Below, piece by piece: positions 46,172-58,314 of a DNA stretch of 64,000 nucleotides (position 1 is its first letter; each line of letters starts with the position of its first letter). The notes beneath the pieces are model-generated. The model was not told the origin of the DNA. It did not search any database and saw only the letters and a program-made list of their open reading frames with translations. The translations under genes and the position numbers were made by a program. Source of the DNA: Coptis chinensis. Taxonomy: Eukaryota > Streptophyta > Magnoliopsida > Ranunculales > Ranunculaceae. The stretch spans positions 68,499,501-68,563,500 of the forward strand of contig CM027381.1 of the NCBI GenBank assembly GCA_015680905.1, read 5' to 3'.

Positions 46172-47436
46172 TTTGTATAACAAAAACCCCACCATTTGAA
46201 ATAAATGAAAAAAAAAAAAAAAAAACAATGGTACGGTGTATAACTAATTGTTTAGGTGTGTGATTGGCAGCAACTTCTATTCTTTTTAGTGGTTTCGGAG
46301 AAATTTTGAGTGCTTATTATACTTCAAAGCATCTTCATCTTCCTTCATAAGCATCTGAAGTGGATTTTCTGATTAGATTTTCTTTAGATTATCTCTCTTT
46401 GATTTGAACCATAATATATATAGCATGATTTTTTTTTTTTTTTTTTTTTTTCGCAGATTTCAATCCGAAACTACATCTACATTTAACCACAATTACACGT
46501 CAAGTTCACTAAGCTGAGAAACATTAGTACATTTTTTTTAACCGACCTTTTTATTCACAAAGTTGAGGGTCTGAAGATGTTAAAGTCAAGTAGAAGTCCA
46601 TGAAAAGTGTATTGATCGCTCAAGTGTGCCCATCTTATATCTTGAACGTTGAAAGGTTAAGTGTTGGTTTTAAATAGTTAAATGTTGATATGCAGTAGTA
46701 TAAATTACACTCCAAAGTCATAAACAAATGTCAAAATTTATCAAAATTTTGTAACGTTATGGGAGCAGCATATTTTGATCGGATATTGCTTCATCTTTAA
46801 TTCTGTTGGCTCTATAATAAGTCCCAATAAAATCCCTTAAAGAATAATTTTAATTTATACATTCATTTTTTTTTCCCTTATAACAATCGCTTCCAGATTA
46901 CAATGTTATGTTATGTTACATTAAGTGCTATTGAATTTTTAGCAGGCACACTACATGCATAGTGCTTACCATAAGGTGTTATAACAACATGATTATTTCC
47001 CTATGAACCAACATGAGCTCATGGGTTTGTTTTACCACCGAAAGGAAACTGACTCGACTAGGGATGTACCATGACAACTTCAAAGAATCTGAATGCAAAC
47101 AATGAAGCAATATCAATATACGAATCTGAAGGCAAGCAATGAAGCAATATCAATATACCATGTCCAGAAAGCAGTGCCATGTACTAGAAATGAAGAAGAC
47201 TAGGTGCAAGATGGTGTGTTATTATTTGTTACAAACAATTATTAATTTAACAAGAAATATATAGCTAGTGGTAGTATTTGGATTCAGTCCACACATCACT
47301 ATGACACACATTGAGATACGTAATTATGAAATTTATGTGTACGGTTAATAATATTTCGTTTGATTACTTTTCTCTGGAAATATTAAAAGCTACTCTTGTG
47401 AAATTGTTTAAAGTGTAAAAAAAAAAAAAGGGAAAA
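46172..47436. other. Upstream region of PLP3
   Basis: AT-rich, with poly-A (46207-46225) and poly-T (46430-46451) runs and a 37-bp tandem duplication (AATGAAGCAATATCAATATA at about 47099 and 47136). No gene seen. A clear TATA box for PLP3 was not picked. Confidence 0.5.
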
Positions 47437-50400
47437 ATGGGGGATTATCATTTTGTGTATAAAGATTTAGAAGGAACATCAACACAATGGGATGACATAC
47501 AAACTAAGCTTGGCAATTTACCACCAAAACCTCCTGTTTTCAAACCACCCACTTTCACTCCCGAAGATTCCAAGCCAAAAGACAAATCATGGATTCACAA
47601 TAAAACCGAAGATGAATTAGAAGATCTAGAGGACGATACTAATCTAGATGATGACCGCTTTCTAGAAGAATACCGGAAGAAACGGTTGGCAGAAATCAAA
47701 GAAGCTACAAAAGTCTCCAGATTTGGATCGGTTATACCGATATCCGGTGTCGATTTTGTACGTGAAGTTTCACAGGCGGAATCTGATGTTTGGGTGGTTG
47801 TGTTTCTATATAAAGAAGGGTAAAAGTTTAAGTCTTTTTTTTTTTTTTTTTTTTAATAGTTTAATTGCAACAACTCATTTATTGTTTTATTGGGTAGGAT
47901 TGCGGAATGTGGAGTAGTTTTGAATTGTTTGGAGGAGTTAGCTACCAAGTATCCAGTGACGAAATTTGTTAAGATTGTGTCGACTGATTGTATTCAGAAT
48001 TACCCGGATCGGAATCTTCCTACTCTTTTGGTGTATAATAATGGTGCTGTTAAAGCTACTTATGTCGGGATGCATCATTTTGGAAGGAGATGTACGCCAG
48101 AAGGTATGTTCTACTTTGTTATTTTATCATCCACAGTACTTATAGATTTACAGTAAATGGAAGAGAATAGTGAGAAGGGTGTAGGGTCTTTATAGCAAAC
48201 TCATTTCAACAATTAGCTGTGACTCGATGGTTATTCATCAATGGATTCATTCATAATATGTGGTGTAAATATGGTAGAGTGAACATCAAAAGGAGTTGGT
48301 GGAAGTTGAATATTGAATAATGAGGCATTTGTTCCACCTTCTAAATGGAAATGTAGTCCACTTATGAATATTGAAATATTGTTTGGTTAGGCATTTGTTC
48401 CTCTTATATTTCTAAATGAATCATAGGATACATTAAGAAATGTAATGTCCACTTATATAAAACCAGCTATCATAAAATTGTAAAAAGAAGACAAATAGGG
48501 GGTTGTTTGCTAGGACCAGGGTTTGTTCAGATTTTTTAGTCTCTTCTTCTATATTTCAGCTACTATTTCATCAGACTAATAGAATCATAGGATCATCCAA
48601 TTGTTTTCTAAGTAGGTTAAGAATTTTAACATGAGGAAAAGAGGATAAAAGTTTGGTGATATTCTTTTTTTAGTTTTTCAAAAAGATTTTGGATTTCCTT
48701 AAAATAATATATTGTTTTGACTAAATAAGAATGAAATCTACCTTTGGTACTGTTAACTTAAGGGAGAGGTAATCAAAAGAGCACATTATATTCTAAATTA
48801 TTCCGATTCATTACACTGCTGGATACAGGAACTTTAGGAATTGCAAACGCTCATTACACTAATGTGATTCATTACACGATGCAGCAGAGTTAGACATCCC
48901 TCGGATCCCCCTAAATATGCTTTTAACTGCAGATTCATTATTAACAGACACTGTCTGCCAAGTAATGGGGAATAGCATAGGTCTGGTCCTTTCTCTCACC
49001 ACATAGATTTTGATTTGCTAGATCGAAGCTAGTAGTTGAAACTGTTGTGACCAGAAACGGAGCTGGAGCACTTGAGTTTTCCAAGTAAACACATAAGAAC
49101 AGCATCCAGAATCTGGAAATTAGTAATTTCCTTGTCACCTTCCCTTAAGAGGCTTTGAAGACTTCGTATGCTCATAAAGCCAAGATTCATAATGGCACAA
49201 CACAGAAACAGCTCAGATGGCTTAGTTAGTATTACCATAGATTTGGGTTTGAAAATTGCTAGTCTAGTTAGCCATTCACTTATCAGAAAGATAAGAGAAA
49301 ATTTATTGCTCCTGATCGCTTTTGGCGACACTTATTAGATATAGGTAGATAGCATAGTCCTTTGTGTTCAGCGCCTATACTTTTTGAAGAAACCCTATGG
49401 AAATACTGATAAGAACAAAGAACAGAAATTGGTGCCCTAGGTGGTGCATTTTTAACCATCTTTGTTTTCCTTGATGCTCATGTTATCTAACTTGAAGTTG
49501 TGAACATCTCTCTCTCAGTTCTAATTGCCTCTATCATGGAAGAGTTTGGTTCTTTGGGGTCTTTATTGGTGAATGGTTGCTGGTAGTGGCATTAATAGGA
49601 AAGAAGGAGATCCATTAAACATTTACTTTGATTCTTATGAGAGGATTGTGTACTAAGCTATTTATACTAAAACTCAAATTTGTCTCTGCTGTCCATTATT
49701 GGAGAAGATCCTAATGTAGAATCAAAGAAGGGAAGGGAGACACTGAACTTAACATCTTCACGTGAGTGGAATTTTTCTTGCTTGTTCTTAAAGTTGCTAT
49801 GTTGCAAGAAAAATCTGGTTAGTTGCTCTTGATCCTACAAGGAAAAAGTAGCATCAGGTAGGTGTTGATATTTATATTTACATTTATCTTGAGAAGTATC
49901 AACATTATATTTTATGAATGAAAAAAATTATATTTATAAAGAACTCAAAGAAACGAGTTCTTCTTTCAATACGCATTGTCAACAGATTGTTCAAATGAGT
50001 TTTTCTTTTTCGAATACAAGGAGAATGATTAAAAATTTCCTAATCCATAGTGACGTGAAATTTTTTATGGGGCTCATGAGTCAAAAGGCCCTCTTTTGGT
50101 ATGCTGGACAATCTTGTCTAAGTGAAAAGACAAATGGATACATATATTTTTACTTGTTTTGTTCATATTTTTATTTGAACCCAAACAGGTTTTTGTGGCC
50201 GTAATCCCAGCGATGTAATCAAATAAGTACCAAGACGAGAACTCCCTCCTGTTTAGAATTAAGCATCAACCATTTCAATTATACATTGATCGATATTCCT
50301 ATCCTACCTGGATCACAAATGGATTCTGTAATGTCATCGATGCTCAATTTGGTTTGTGAGAAATAGAGTAAAAGATATGATTCTTTTATGAATCATTAGA

Positions 50401-53400
50401 AATTAGAAAGGAAACAAGGGGCTGTTAAAATTAGATTCTTAAACAGATTTAATTTAAAAAGAACAATCTTTATTCTGATAAAATTGGACAACGGAAATAT
50501 CTGTTGATATAGCATCTGGTGTTGATCCTATCCTTGCTATGAGCTCTCTTGGGCTACGGTTCAGGTCAACAGTTACAGAGTTTTTTGAGAAACCTCCTGT
50601 AGTGATTCAGGCAGTTTTCTCCTTCCGCGATCTTGATCTGGAGCGTCTCATTCCTTTCCTTTCGTTGCCTGCAATACCCGAGCTCCCTGCTTCTACTGGA
50701 GCAGCCTCTTCACTTGTTATATCCGCTGGAGCGTCCTTGACTATTCGTTTATCTAACTATCATTCGTTGCGGTAACTCTATTTATTCTATTATATGGTCG
50801 AGTAGGCAGAAGGAAATTATAAGAATCTTTTTATTTACCTTTGCACTGATAGGACTAATAATTTGCATAGTCTCCTTTGTTTTCAACATCAGATAGATAA
50901 TGTGTTTGAAAGAAACTCTTTCTTTGGCCTTTAGATGGTATTGGGCTCATTATAGCTTCCCTCTTTTGACGCTGATTTGTGGGTTTTGAGAGCCGTGAAA
51001 AAAAAAACTAGTAATATAAGCTAAGGGTGATTGCCAGATCTGCTGGATTAGTATGATTCTGACTGAACAAAGGGGCATCCTTCCTCTTTAAGGTCCTGGA
51101 TCCGATGCTTTGCCCTCAAGTGCGCCGTGTAATAAGAATACATATTTAGAATGATGAAAGTGATTTCCGTTTAGAATCGTCGTATTGGAACTGAGAAGAG
51201 AGTGATAATATCCACATGCATATGTTCTTTAGTGAGAACAACACGAACTACTAGTAATCCAATTATTAAATTGATGAATAATAAATCTTTCAAATATCTA
51301 AGAAAACTCCAGTTCACCTAATCAAAAGCTTTCGTGATATCAACCTTGCATATGATACCTGGTGCATTCTGACGAAGTCTCAAATCAATACACTCGTTGG
51401 CTATCAATATACCATCAAGTATTTTCCGCCTCTTGATGAAATCACCTTGAAATCTAGAGATTATATTTGTTAATACTACCTTCAAGCAAACTGCCAAGAC
51501 CCTGGAGATGATTTTATAAATGCCTCCAATTAAACTAATAGGTCTGAAATCTGACATATCCATTGCCCCCTCATGCTTTGGAATAAGAGTGATGTACATG
51601 GAATTGTTGTGCCAGTCAATGAAAGCTGAATCTTGAAACATTTACACAACGGCCATCGCATCATCCTTGAGAAAATGCCAGCATTTGCGATAAAATTCCA
51701 TATGAAAGCCATCGGGTCCCGGAGACTTGTCTCCTTTGAATCCCTTCACCACGTCCTCTACTTCTTCAATGCTAAAATCCCTCTCTAGCCATTGTTCCCT
51801 TTCCTCCAAAATTGTCTCAAATTCTAGGCCCTCTAAAAGTCGGACGAAAGTCTTCCTTCTCTGTATAAAGAGCAGTATAATGCCCCACTAATGTGGTTTT
51901 TTATTTCAGCTTTATCTGACAGCACTCTACTGTCCACCCGGATTTTAGAGATGTCCTTGATCCTATTCTTTTTGTTGTCCACTGTATGAAAGTACTTAGT
52001 GCATCCATCACCATCCTTAGCCCACAGCGTTTTCTATTTCACCCTCCATGAAATCTCCTCCCTCTTCAAAAGAGTTTGGAGCTTTGCATTAGCCTCAGAT
52101 TTTGTTATGAATTCCTCCTGGGTAAGACCCCTCTCCTCTTCTAACTTATCAAGTAATGTTAGTTAAGTTAGACTGAAGCAAAGCAATGTTACTGAACTAG
52201 GATTGTTGATTGTCTATGAACAATCCTAGTTCAGTAGCATTGCTTTACTTCAGTCTAACTAAGAGTTCAGTGAGACAAACACTATCAGTCTTAAACACCC
52301 TAGCAAGACCAACTTGAATCTTTGGCTGTAAGCCATTAATATATCAATATTGAAGCTGACATATTGAGCCTTGTGAAAAGAAGGGAAGTTTTTCAGTGTG
52401 AACTTGTATAGATGGAGAAAGCTGTCTCAAGTTATGAAGTAGTGTAAATAATTCCCGCTCATGAGTGTGGGGAACACAATCTCGCTGCAAGGCTTATTTC
52501 TTCTTTTGCCTGGAAAGGATGTGATTTATGAGTATTACCTGCTGTTTGATAGTTACTCACTATTATTTTATATTTGTTTTTCCGTCAAGCAAGAAATGGA
52601 TGTGCCTACCAAACCTGTGAATAAGTAACCAATTCAGTGGCACAAGCCAAATACCGTTAGAGTCAGACATGCTCTTGTACGAAAATAATTTCTCATTTCA
52701 ATTCGATCAATTAACATGGCTAATTGACTAGTAATCTAGTATTATCTCATTTGAATACTTGAGTCGCTAACCAGTAGTAGGGAAGGTCCCAGAAAGTGAC
52801 TCAGTATCAGATTCAGAAGAACCACAAGGAAAGATTCGTTAGAAGGATCACTGTTAGAATTAGTAGTAGGGATACTTTAGTATTATAAGCCAATTCTTGT
52901 ATCTGGGTATGTTGTGGGGTTGTAATTAGCTAACATTTGGTTCTCGCTAAGGTTTAGCTAACAATTTCATGGGCATAGATATACATTTTATTGATTAAAG
53001 AACAGAAAGAATCAGAAGAGCTACAAGGAAGGTGGGTCATAATTTTGAGTCTTTTGTTGCTAGGTGGGATTTGTCTAATGTTCTTAGACTTGGGGTGATT
53101 GGTTGCATTTCTTTGGTCTTTCTGGTCGTTGTTTCCTTGTATATGTTTTTCTTACATATTTTCACTTGGTTGGGAGCATCAGGAGGAATCTCTATTTGTT
53201 TCTCTACCACATTGTGCATGGTGTTCTCCAAACTTTTGATAGTTTAGAAAGATTCTGTTGATCCTGGTCATGCAATTAATTTGTCAATTGGGGTATAGTG
53301 TAGTTACACTCTTTGTTATGGAGGATGTTAGACATCCTCAGGAAATTTCTGTTACTTAAGTTGTGGAGGAACACCAAACACCCAATATTGATAGTGAACG

Positions 53401-55919
53401 CCAATTTCATGTGAAATAAATAACTCCAGATAATGGAATTTCTTCCCCCAAGGCTTTATTCTGGATCATCCTTCTTGTTAGGTGGAACTTATAACCACTC
53501 CTCGACACTTCTATTTCCCAGGTTGTCAATTGCATCATCCATAATATGTCGTGTAGATGTGGTAGAACGAGGATCAAAAGGAGGTGGTGGAAGTTGAGTA
53601 CGAATGACAAGGCAATTGTTTTGGCTTTTGAATACTGATTAGAAGTGTGCCCCACTAATGGATCCATCAATCTTAGCAAATAAGTTGTCTTCCTAGGTAT
53701 TTTCGTTCAGAAATTCATTTTCAAAATTTGGTCAGCAGTGAGAACAATTGCACTCATTCAGAACTTTCAATCAGCGGAAAAGTGACATACTGGATTCAAC
53801 AAGTGAATCAGAACCAGCGCTCAGACATGAAATTGAACACAGCCTAAGCTTGTCAAGGACTTGGTCAGGTGGGAGAGGAGTAGTTGTCGGCATTGTGGTG
53901 GTTAGAGTTTGTCTGGTATTTTCATTGTTAAAGTTCAGGACATCATATTAGGGGTTTGGTTTTGGGGGGCACGTCATGAGATGGAGGCGTTTGTGGGTGT
54001 GAAACACCAGTTTGTACTATGTAGGCCTAAGCAGTCCACTGGCTGTTGGTATGGTGTTATAAGTAATGACATGTAGTAGCAATGATATATTGTTGGGAGA
54101 TTGCGGCGTAAGGGATTGATTAGGATATGAGGATGAATAGAATAAGGATGAACCTTCCCTCGGCTGAAATAGTTTAGGTCCAGATAATATGTTTTTTTTT
54201 CAGTGATTGCTCCAATTTCACTTATTAACCGTATGTTGTCTCATCAATGATTTCTTACTAGTATTTATTGCGACTTCCTAGGAAACATGGTGGCTTGTTC
54301 TAGTAGGATTGTAACTGTTTCATTATCCCATGCTCGAGTACTCTATACTCGAAATTTACATACATACTATTTTGTAATATGCGTTAGCCTAAGGGTGTTG
54401 GCATATTTGATTAGTCGAAACCATGACGGGAAAACTGAGCTGTTAGGTTGGTCACAATATGACTTATTGGGTATGGTAGCATGGGTTGAAGTTTGAGCTC
54501 TGGGAGCTGTTTTGAAGACATCAAGACATCAGCTTTGGCTCATCTGAACACCATACTAGCAATGGTATGTGACCTAGTGATTAGTGAGAGATGGTTTAGA
54601 GTTTCGTTCACACTTGTGCTTGGAATAACTCTAGAACTCTCAACACTCTTACTTGTTTAAAAGTACACATGATATTGTGACAGTGAAGCTGAATAATCAA
54701 ACTTCTGAATTTATACAAAGTACAAATCAGCGGGAGTGAAAATGCTCGATTTTTGTGTATGAACTGAGCGTGCTATTCATAGTGCAAGTCCATCAGTGTG
54801 CAAAATTGAGCTTTACTTTATCAATCAATTGGCATATCGACTTGATTGGTCAGAAGCCTCTAGGAGAAGCTCAGGTTTTTTCTGGACCAAGTAGAATATG
54901 ATGGTTAACCAGTTTGTCCAACCAGAAAGGTTTAACATGAGCTCCCAACAATGGAGCATCACTAGGTGAGTTTGCTTACAAGGAAGGTTTATCGAGGAAC
55001 TTAGGGTGCTTGGAGGGTGCATTTTGCTTGAAATTTAAAAACGTAGGTAGAGTTAGGAGGGTTAATGCATGTTGCCTGGTGTTTAGTATGGTAGGATAGA
55101 TAACATCCTGTATGCGAGTGCCTTGTGGTTTATCCTGGTTGGGGGGGTTTCCACTAAAGAACCTCGGTGACATAATTGTTTGAACAGATTACCTAGTCAA
55201 GTTAATTTAGTTCTATAATACGTGGTCTGTTGGTCCTTTAGTCTGTCTGGCTTAAACTGCTTAGCATGGACTGCATATGGTTGCTACATATTTCTAAGCT
55301 CATGTTGGGAAGTTTTCTGCGACTATCAATCAGTTAACAGTGGCAGGGAATGACATCTGTTGGTAAATCAAGTTAGCCTACAGAAAGGGTTTTGGTTTGA
55401 ATAAAATTGATCGTGTTAAAAAATGATTGAGAAGTGAGACTGACTGATCTGTAGAGTATTTGTCAACCAAAAGGGAGATGTAATCCAGTTGCAAATTAGT
55501 AGTTATTGCTCCACACTGTTTCTTTGAATATATACATCTCCCATCGCTTGCTCCTTATGTGAGAGTAGGATCTTCAAGATCAGCTATAAAGCGAGTATGC
55601 TGCTAAGCAGCATTGGAACCGTCAGTAGGGGATATAAGAACACGAGTCTGTTTTCTCCTTTTTTTTTTTTTAAAAGGATTATTTAGTTTGAATGTTTTTA
55701 TAAAGGGCGTATATTCTATTTATGGTATCTTTTGGCTTTGGCTCATAACCGATGTCTATTCTGGTGTCCTCAGGTGTGGCGCTAGCACTTTGTCAATCAG
55801 ATCCTGTACTTAATGACGGGCAAAGTGGAAGCGATGTCATTGAAGGAGTCCGCAAGAGGTTTATAGAGAAAGTTGTGGCGCAGCATGAAGACGATGAGGA
55901 TGCATATTTTAGTGATTAG
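47437..55919 (+). CDS. PLP3: Phosducin-like protein 3 (PLP3), three exons
   Basis: Exons 47437-47819, 47898-48103 and 55774-55919 join in phase to 245 codons including the stop (244 aa), about the length of Arabidopsis PLP3a/PLP3b. The N-terminus is MGDYHFVYKDLEGTSTQWDD, followed by an acidic helix (EDELEDLEDDTNLDDDRFLE) and the basic EEYRKKRLAEIKEATK. The thioredoxin-like domain has FGSVIPISGVDFVREVSQA, VWVVVFLYKEG, FVKIVSTDCIQNYPDRNLPT and LLVYNNGAVKATYVG. The tail is HEDDEDAYFSD. PLP3 proteins are cytosolic co-chaperones that bind beta-tubulin and assist CCT-dependent tubulin folding; in Arabidopsis they are needed for microtubule array formation. There is no CxxC thioredoxin active site, as is usual for this family. 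Intron 2 is 7670 bp, mostly transposon debris. All splice sites are GT-AG. AATAAA at 56013-56018 is a likely poly(A) signal. Confidence 0.95.
51257..52140 (-). mobile_element. LINE (L1-type) RT fragment in PLP3 intron 2
   Basis: The minus-strand frame 51641-51318 reads WHNNSMYITLIPKHEGAMDM, SDFRPISLIGGIYKIISRV, GDFIKRRKILDGILIANECI and ICKVDITKAFD: the N-terminal RT blocks of a plant L1. Upstream frames to about 52140 give LTQEEFITKSEANAKL and DGDGCTKYFHTVDNKKNRI, the linker between endonuclease and RT. Both ends are missing and several stops and frameshifts are present. The insertion is antisense to PLP3. Confidence 0.88.
52166..52260. repeat. Near-perfect 42-bp hairpin in PLP3 intron 2
   Basis: Left arm 52166-52207 (AGTTAGACTGAAGCAAAGCA...) pairs with right arm 52219-52260 (AACAATCCTAGTTCAGTAGC...) with two non-Watson-Crick pairs and an 11-base loop (GATTGTCTATG). 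It could be a foldback element, a small-RNA precursor or a local inverted duplication. Confidence 0.9.
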
Positions 55920-56222
55920 AGTGATTGCAAATATGTATTTTACTACAGCCATATTTTCCCTTCTATAGTTTGTGTGTGTTTGTATTTCTCGGAAGCTTTG
56001 ACCGTGTTAATTAATAAACATCAGTCGATTAATGTATCTCTTGTTGACAAATTTTGATGTTTGTATGTCGGTTGCAGTTTATTTTATTTTGTTTTCCCAC
56101 ACAAAACACGTGTGTTGGCAATCTAAAAACTCAATTTCCGGGAGCATTGAAATGAAACTCAATACTCGCAAGTCCGTCCAGCTGTTAAATAATAATAAGA
56201 TCTGAATTTGGATCCAAAAAAA

Positions 56223-58314
56223 ATGTTCATTGTAGATTGGTTTTACGGTGTGTTAGCATCCCTCGGTTTATGGCAAAAAGAAGCCAAGATCTTATTTCTA
56301 GGTCTTGACAACGCTGGCAAAACCACTCTTCTCCACATGCTCAAAGACGAGGTCGGTTTTGTTTGTTTCATAATAGTATCATTTTGTTTTTCTTAACATT
56401 AAATTGGATTATTTGTTTGTAGAGATTAGTTCAACACCAACCTACGCAGTACCCGACATCAGAGGAATTGAGTATTGGGAAAATTAAGTTTAAGGCTTTT
56501 GATTTGGGTGGTCATCAAATTGCTCGTAGAGTCTGGAAGGATTACTACGCTAAGGTATTGTTATTATTTCTAATTATAATTATAATAGATTCAGGACTCG
56601 AATCTGCTTTTGTTCAATTATTGTTACATCCAAATTAGACATATTTTTATGTTTTGGATGTAACAATTAGAGGGATAATTGGAGATTTGACTGGTTGCTT
56701 AAGCGGCTGTTACTGCACAATAAAATTGTTGGAATATTGTGAAGCAACAAGGTAATAGACTTTCTGTGGCAGGGATTTATGCTTTCAGATGGATGACTGC
56801 TAACGTTTCAATAAATGGATTGGGAATAAAAAGTGGAATTAGAATGAGTATATAAATAGTGTACGAGTATTACTTAGTCAATGTACGTACTGGCATTTGA
56901 CTTATTAGTTAATAAAAAACAAATGTTTTTTTTTTTTTTTTACCTCAATGCATTTTTCGTAAATGCAGTATAATTTGAATTGCATATGTGATCTGTCTCA
57001 GCGCCATCAAGGGATCTCTGATACGGATGCATGTCTAGAAAAATGTTTCATCCGTTTTGTCAATGAACCTTCAGGAATGGCAGTTGGTTCCGAGATTAGT
57101 TTCGTTAAATTCTATAGGCTTATGGTTGTGGTCAATCATTGATTTCCATTAATACGTTTATCGAAGTTCATTTGGTATATTCTTTAATTCAGATTTCATG
57201 TGTGATGGTATATTTGAACATCTCAACTACTACCAATGGACTTCTGGTACAGATGCATTTGTGACTATAAAATGTGATTGGTGATTGATGACATTTCAAA
57301 TTGCATTTAGATTTTACATTCTTAACGATTTCAGCTAAAAAGATCTTTCAGCAGCCAGCCATTTGTATTCACATTTGGTTTTCATATAGAAGTTCAAAAC
57401 CTAATAATGTAGGAATTTATGTGTGTACCTACATGGATACTTCAATGGTTTGTTGTGTGGGTGTTCTTACTTTGGGTATGTTAGTCCGCTTGTAATTGCT
57501 TTCAATTGGTGTTGACTGACAGGACGTGTTATTTTTATGCCCTTACCCATTGGTGGTCATAACATAATTTCATATTTATTTCATCAATTTTCCTTTACGT
57601 ATAAAGCTAGAATTGCAAATTCCTATCTTCCTGGTATAACACTTCTGAGCTTGCACTGCATATGTTGGTTAGTCTGTGTTCTCATTTGGTTCTCCAATTA
57701 CATTTAAACATGTATTCTTTGTGAGCTCCCATTCTCCTCTGAACCTTGGTTTCCTGTTGTTGTTATTGCAGTTGTATTAATAGATTATCTGTGCGAGTTT
57801 TGCATTCTATGTGTGGCTTATTTGGCATAATTGTACCTAGCTTATGTTAGTGATGGTCTCTGATTGGTAATTTCACATAATTTCCTATTCACGGTCAGAT
57901 ATAGGTTTTAAGTTGATATTTCTTCAGTGCAAGTCTTGTTTTACAATCGATGCAAGAAATGGTGAGTTGTAATCTCTGTGCAATTATCTGAAGGTTGATG
58001 CAGTTGTATACCTGGTTGATTCTTACGACAAGGAGAGGTTTGCCGAGTCAAAGAAGGAGTTGGATGCCCTCCTTTCAGATGAATCCCTGGCCAGCGTTCC
58101 ATTTCTTATTTTAGGGAATAAGATTGACATTCCATATGCAGCCTCAGAAGACGAGCTACGTTTCCACTTGGGATTGACCAACTTCACCACGGGTAAGGGA
58201 AAGGTGAACCTAGCTGACTCCAATGTCCGTCCACTTGAAGTCTTTATGTGCAGTATCGTACGCAAGATGGGGTATGGTGAAGGTTTCAAGTGGATGTCTC
58301 AATATATCAAGTAG
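56223..58314 (+). CDS. SAR1: SAR1 small GTPase, COPII coat initiator, complete (three exons)
   Basis: Exons 56223-56351, 56423-56554 and 57994-58314 are all phase 0 and give 193 aa, exactly the usual plant SAR1 length. The ATG at 56223 starts [20 protein letters not shown], the amphipathic N-terminal helix that inserts into the ER membrane; no lipid-modification site is needed. Nucleotide motifs: GLDNAGKT (residues 27-34), the switch region with TSEEL, DLGGH (70-74, with the catalytic His 74), NKID (129-132), and the C-terminal [16 protein letters not shown]. The switch GTPase is loaded by SEC12 at ER exit sites, recruits SEC23/24 and is inactivated through SEC23. Every core residue is present and no break is seen. 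The start lies about 300 bp after the PLP3 stop on the same strand. Intron 2 (1439 bp) shows no transposon domain. The choice among the plant SAR1A/B/C paralogues cannot be made here. Confidence 0.97.

Larger units (their letters stand above)
48104..55773 (+). other. Giant intron 2 of PLP3
   Basis: 7.67 kb between GTATGT and CCTCAG. It holds the LINE RT fragment, the hairpin described separately, and two related segments of about 120 bp (48250-48370 and 53540-53665, sharing CATAATATGT and ATCAAAAGGAG words). Several 60-100 codon frames (for example 49029-49331 minus, 50539-50775 plus and 53407-53679 minus) match nothing I know. The rest is featureless AT-rich DNA. Confidence 0.85.

Noticed and set aside
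50539-50775. 78-codon plus frame in PLP3 intron 2
   Set aside because: No recognisable domain, splice partner or promoter; probably chance.
53032-53247. Hydrophobic 71-codon frame in PLP3 intron 2
   Set aside because: Looks membrane-like only because the DNA is T-rich; no homology recognised.
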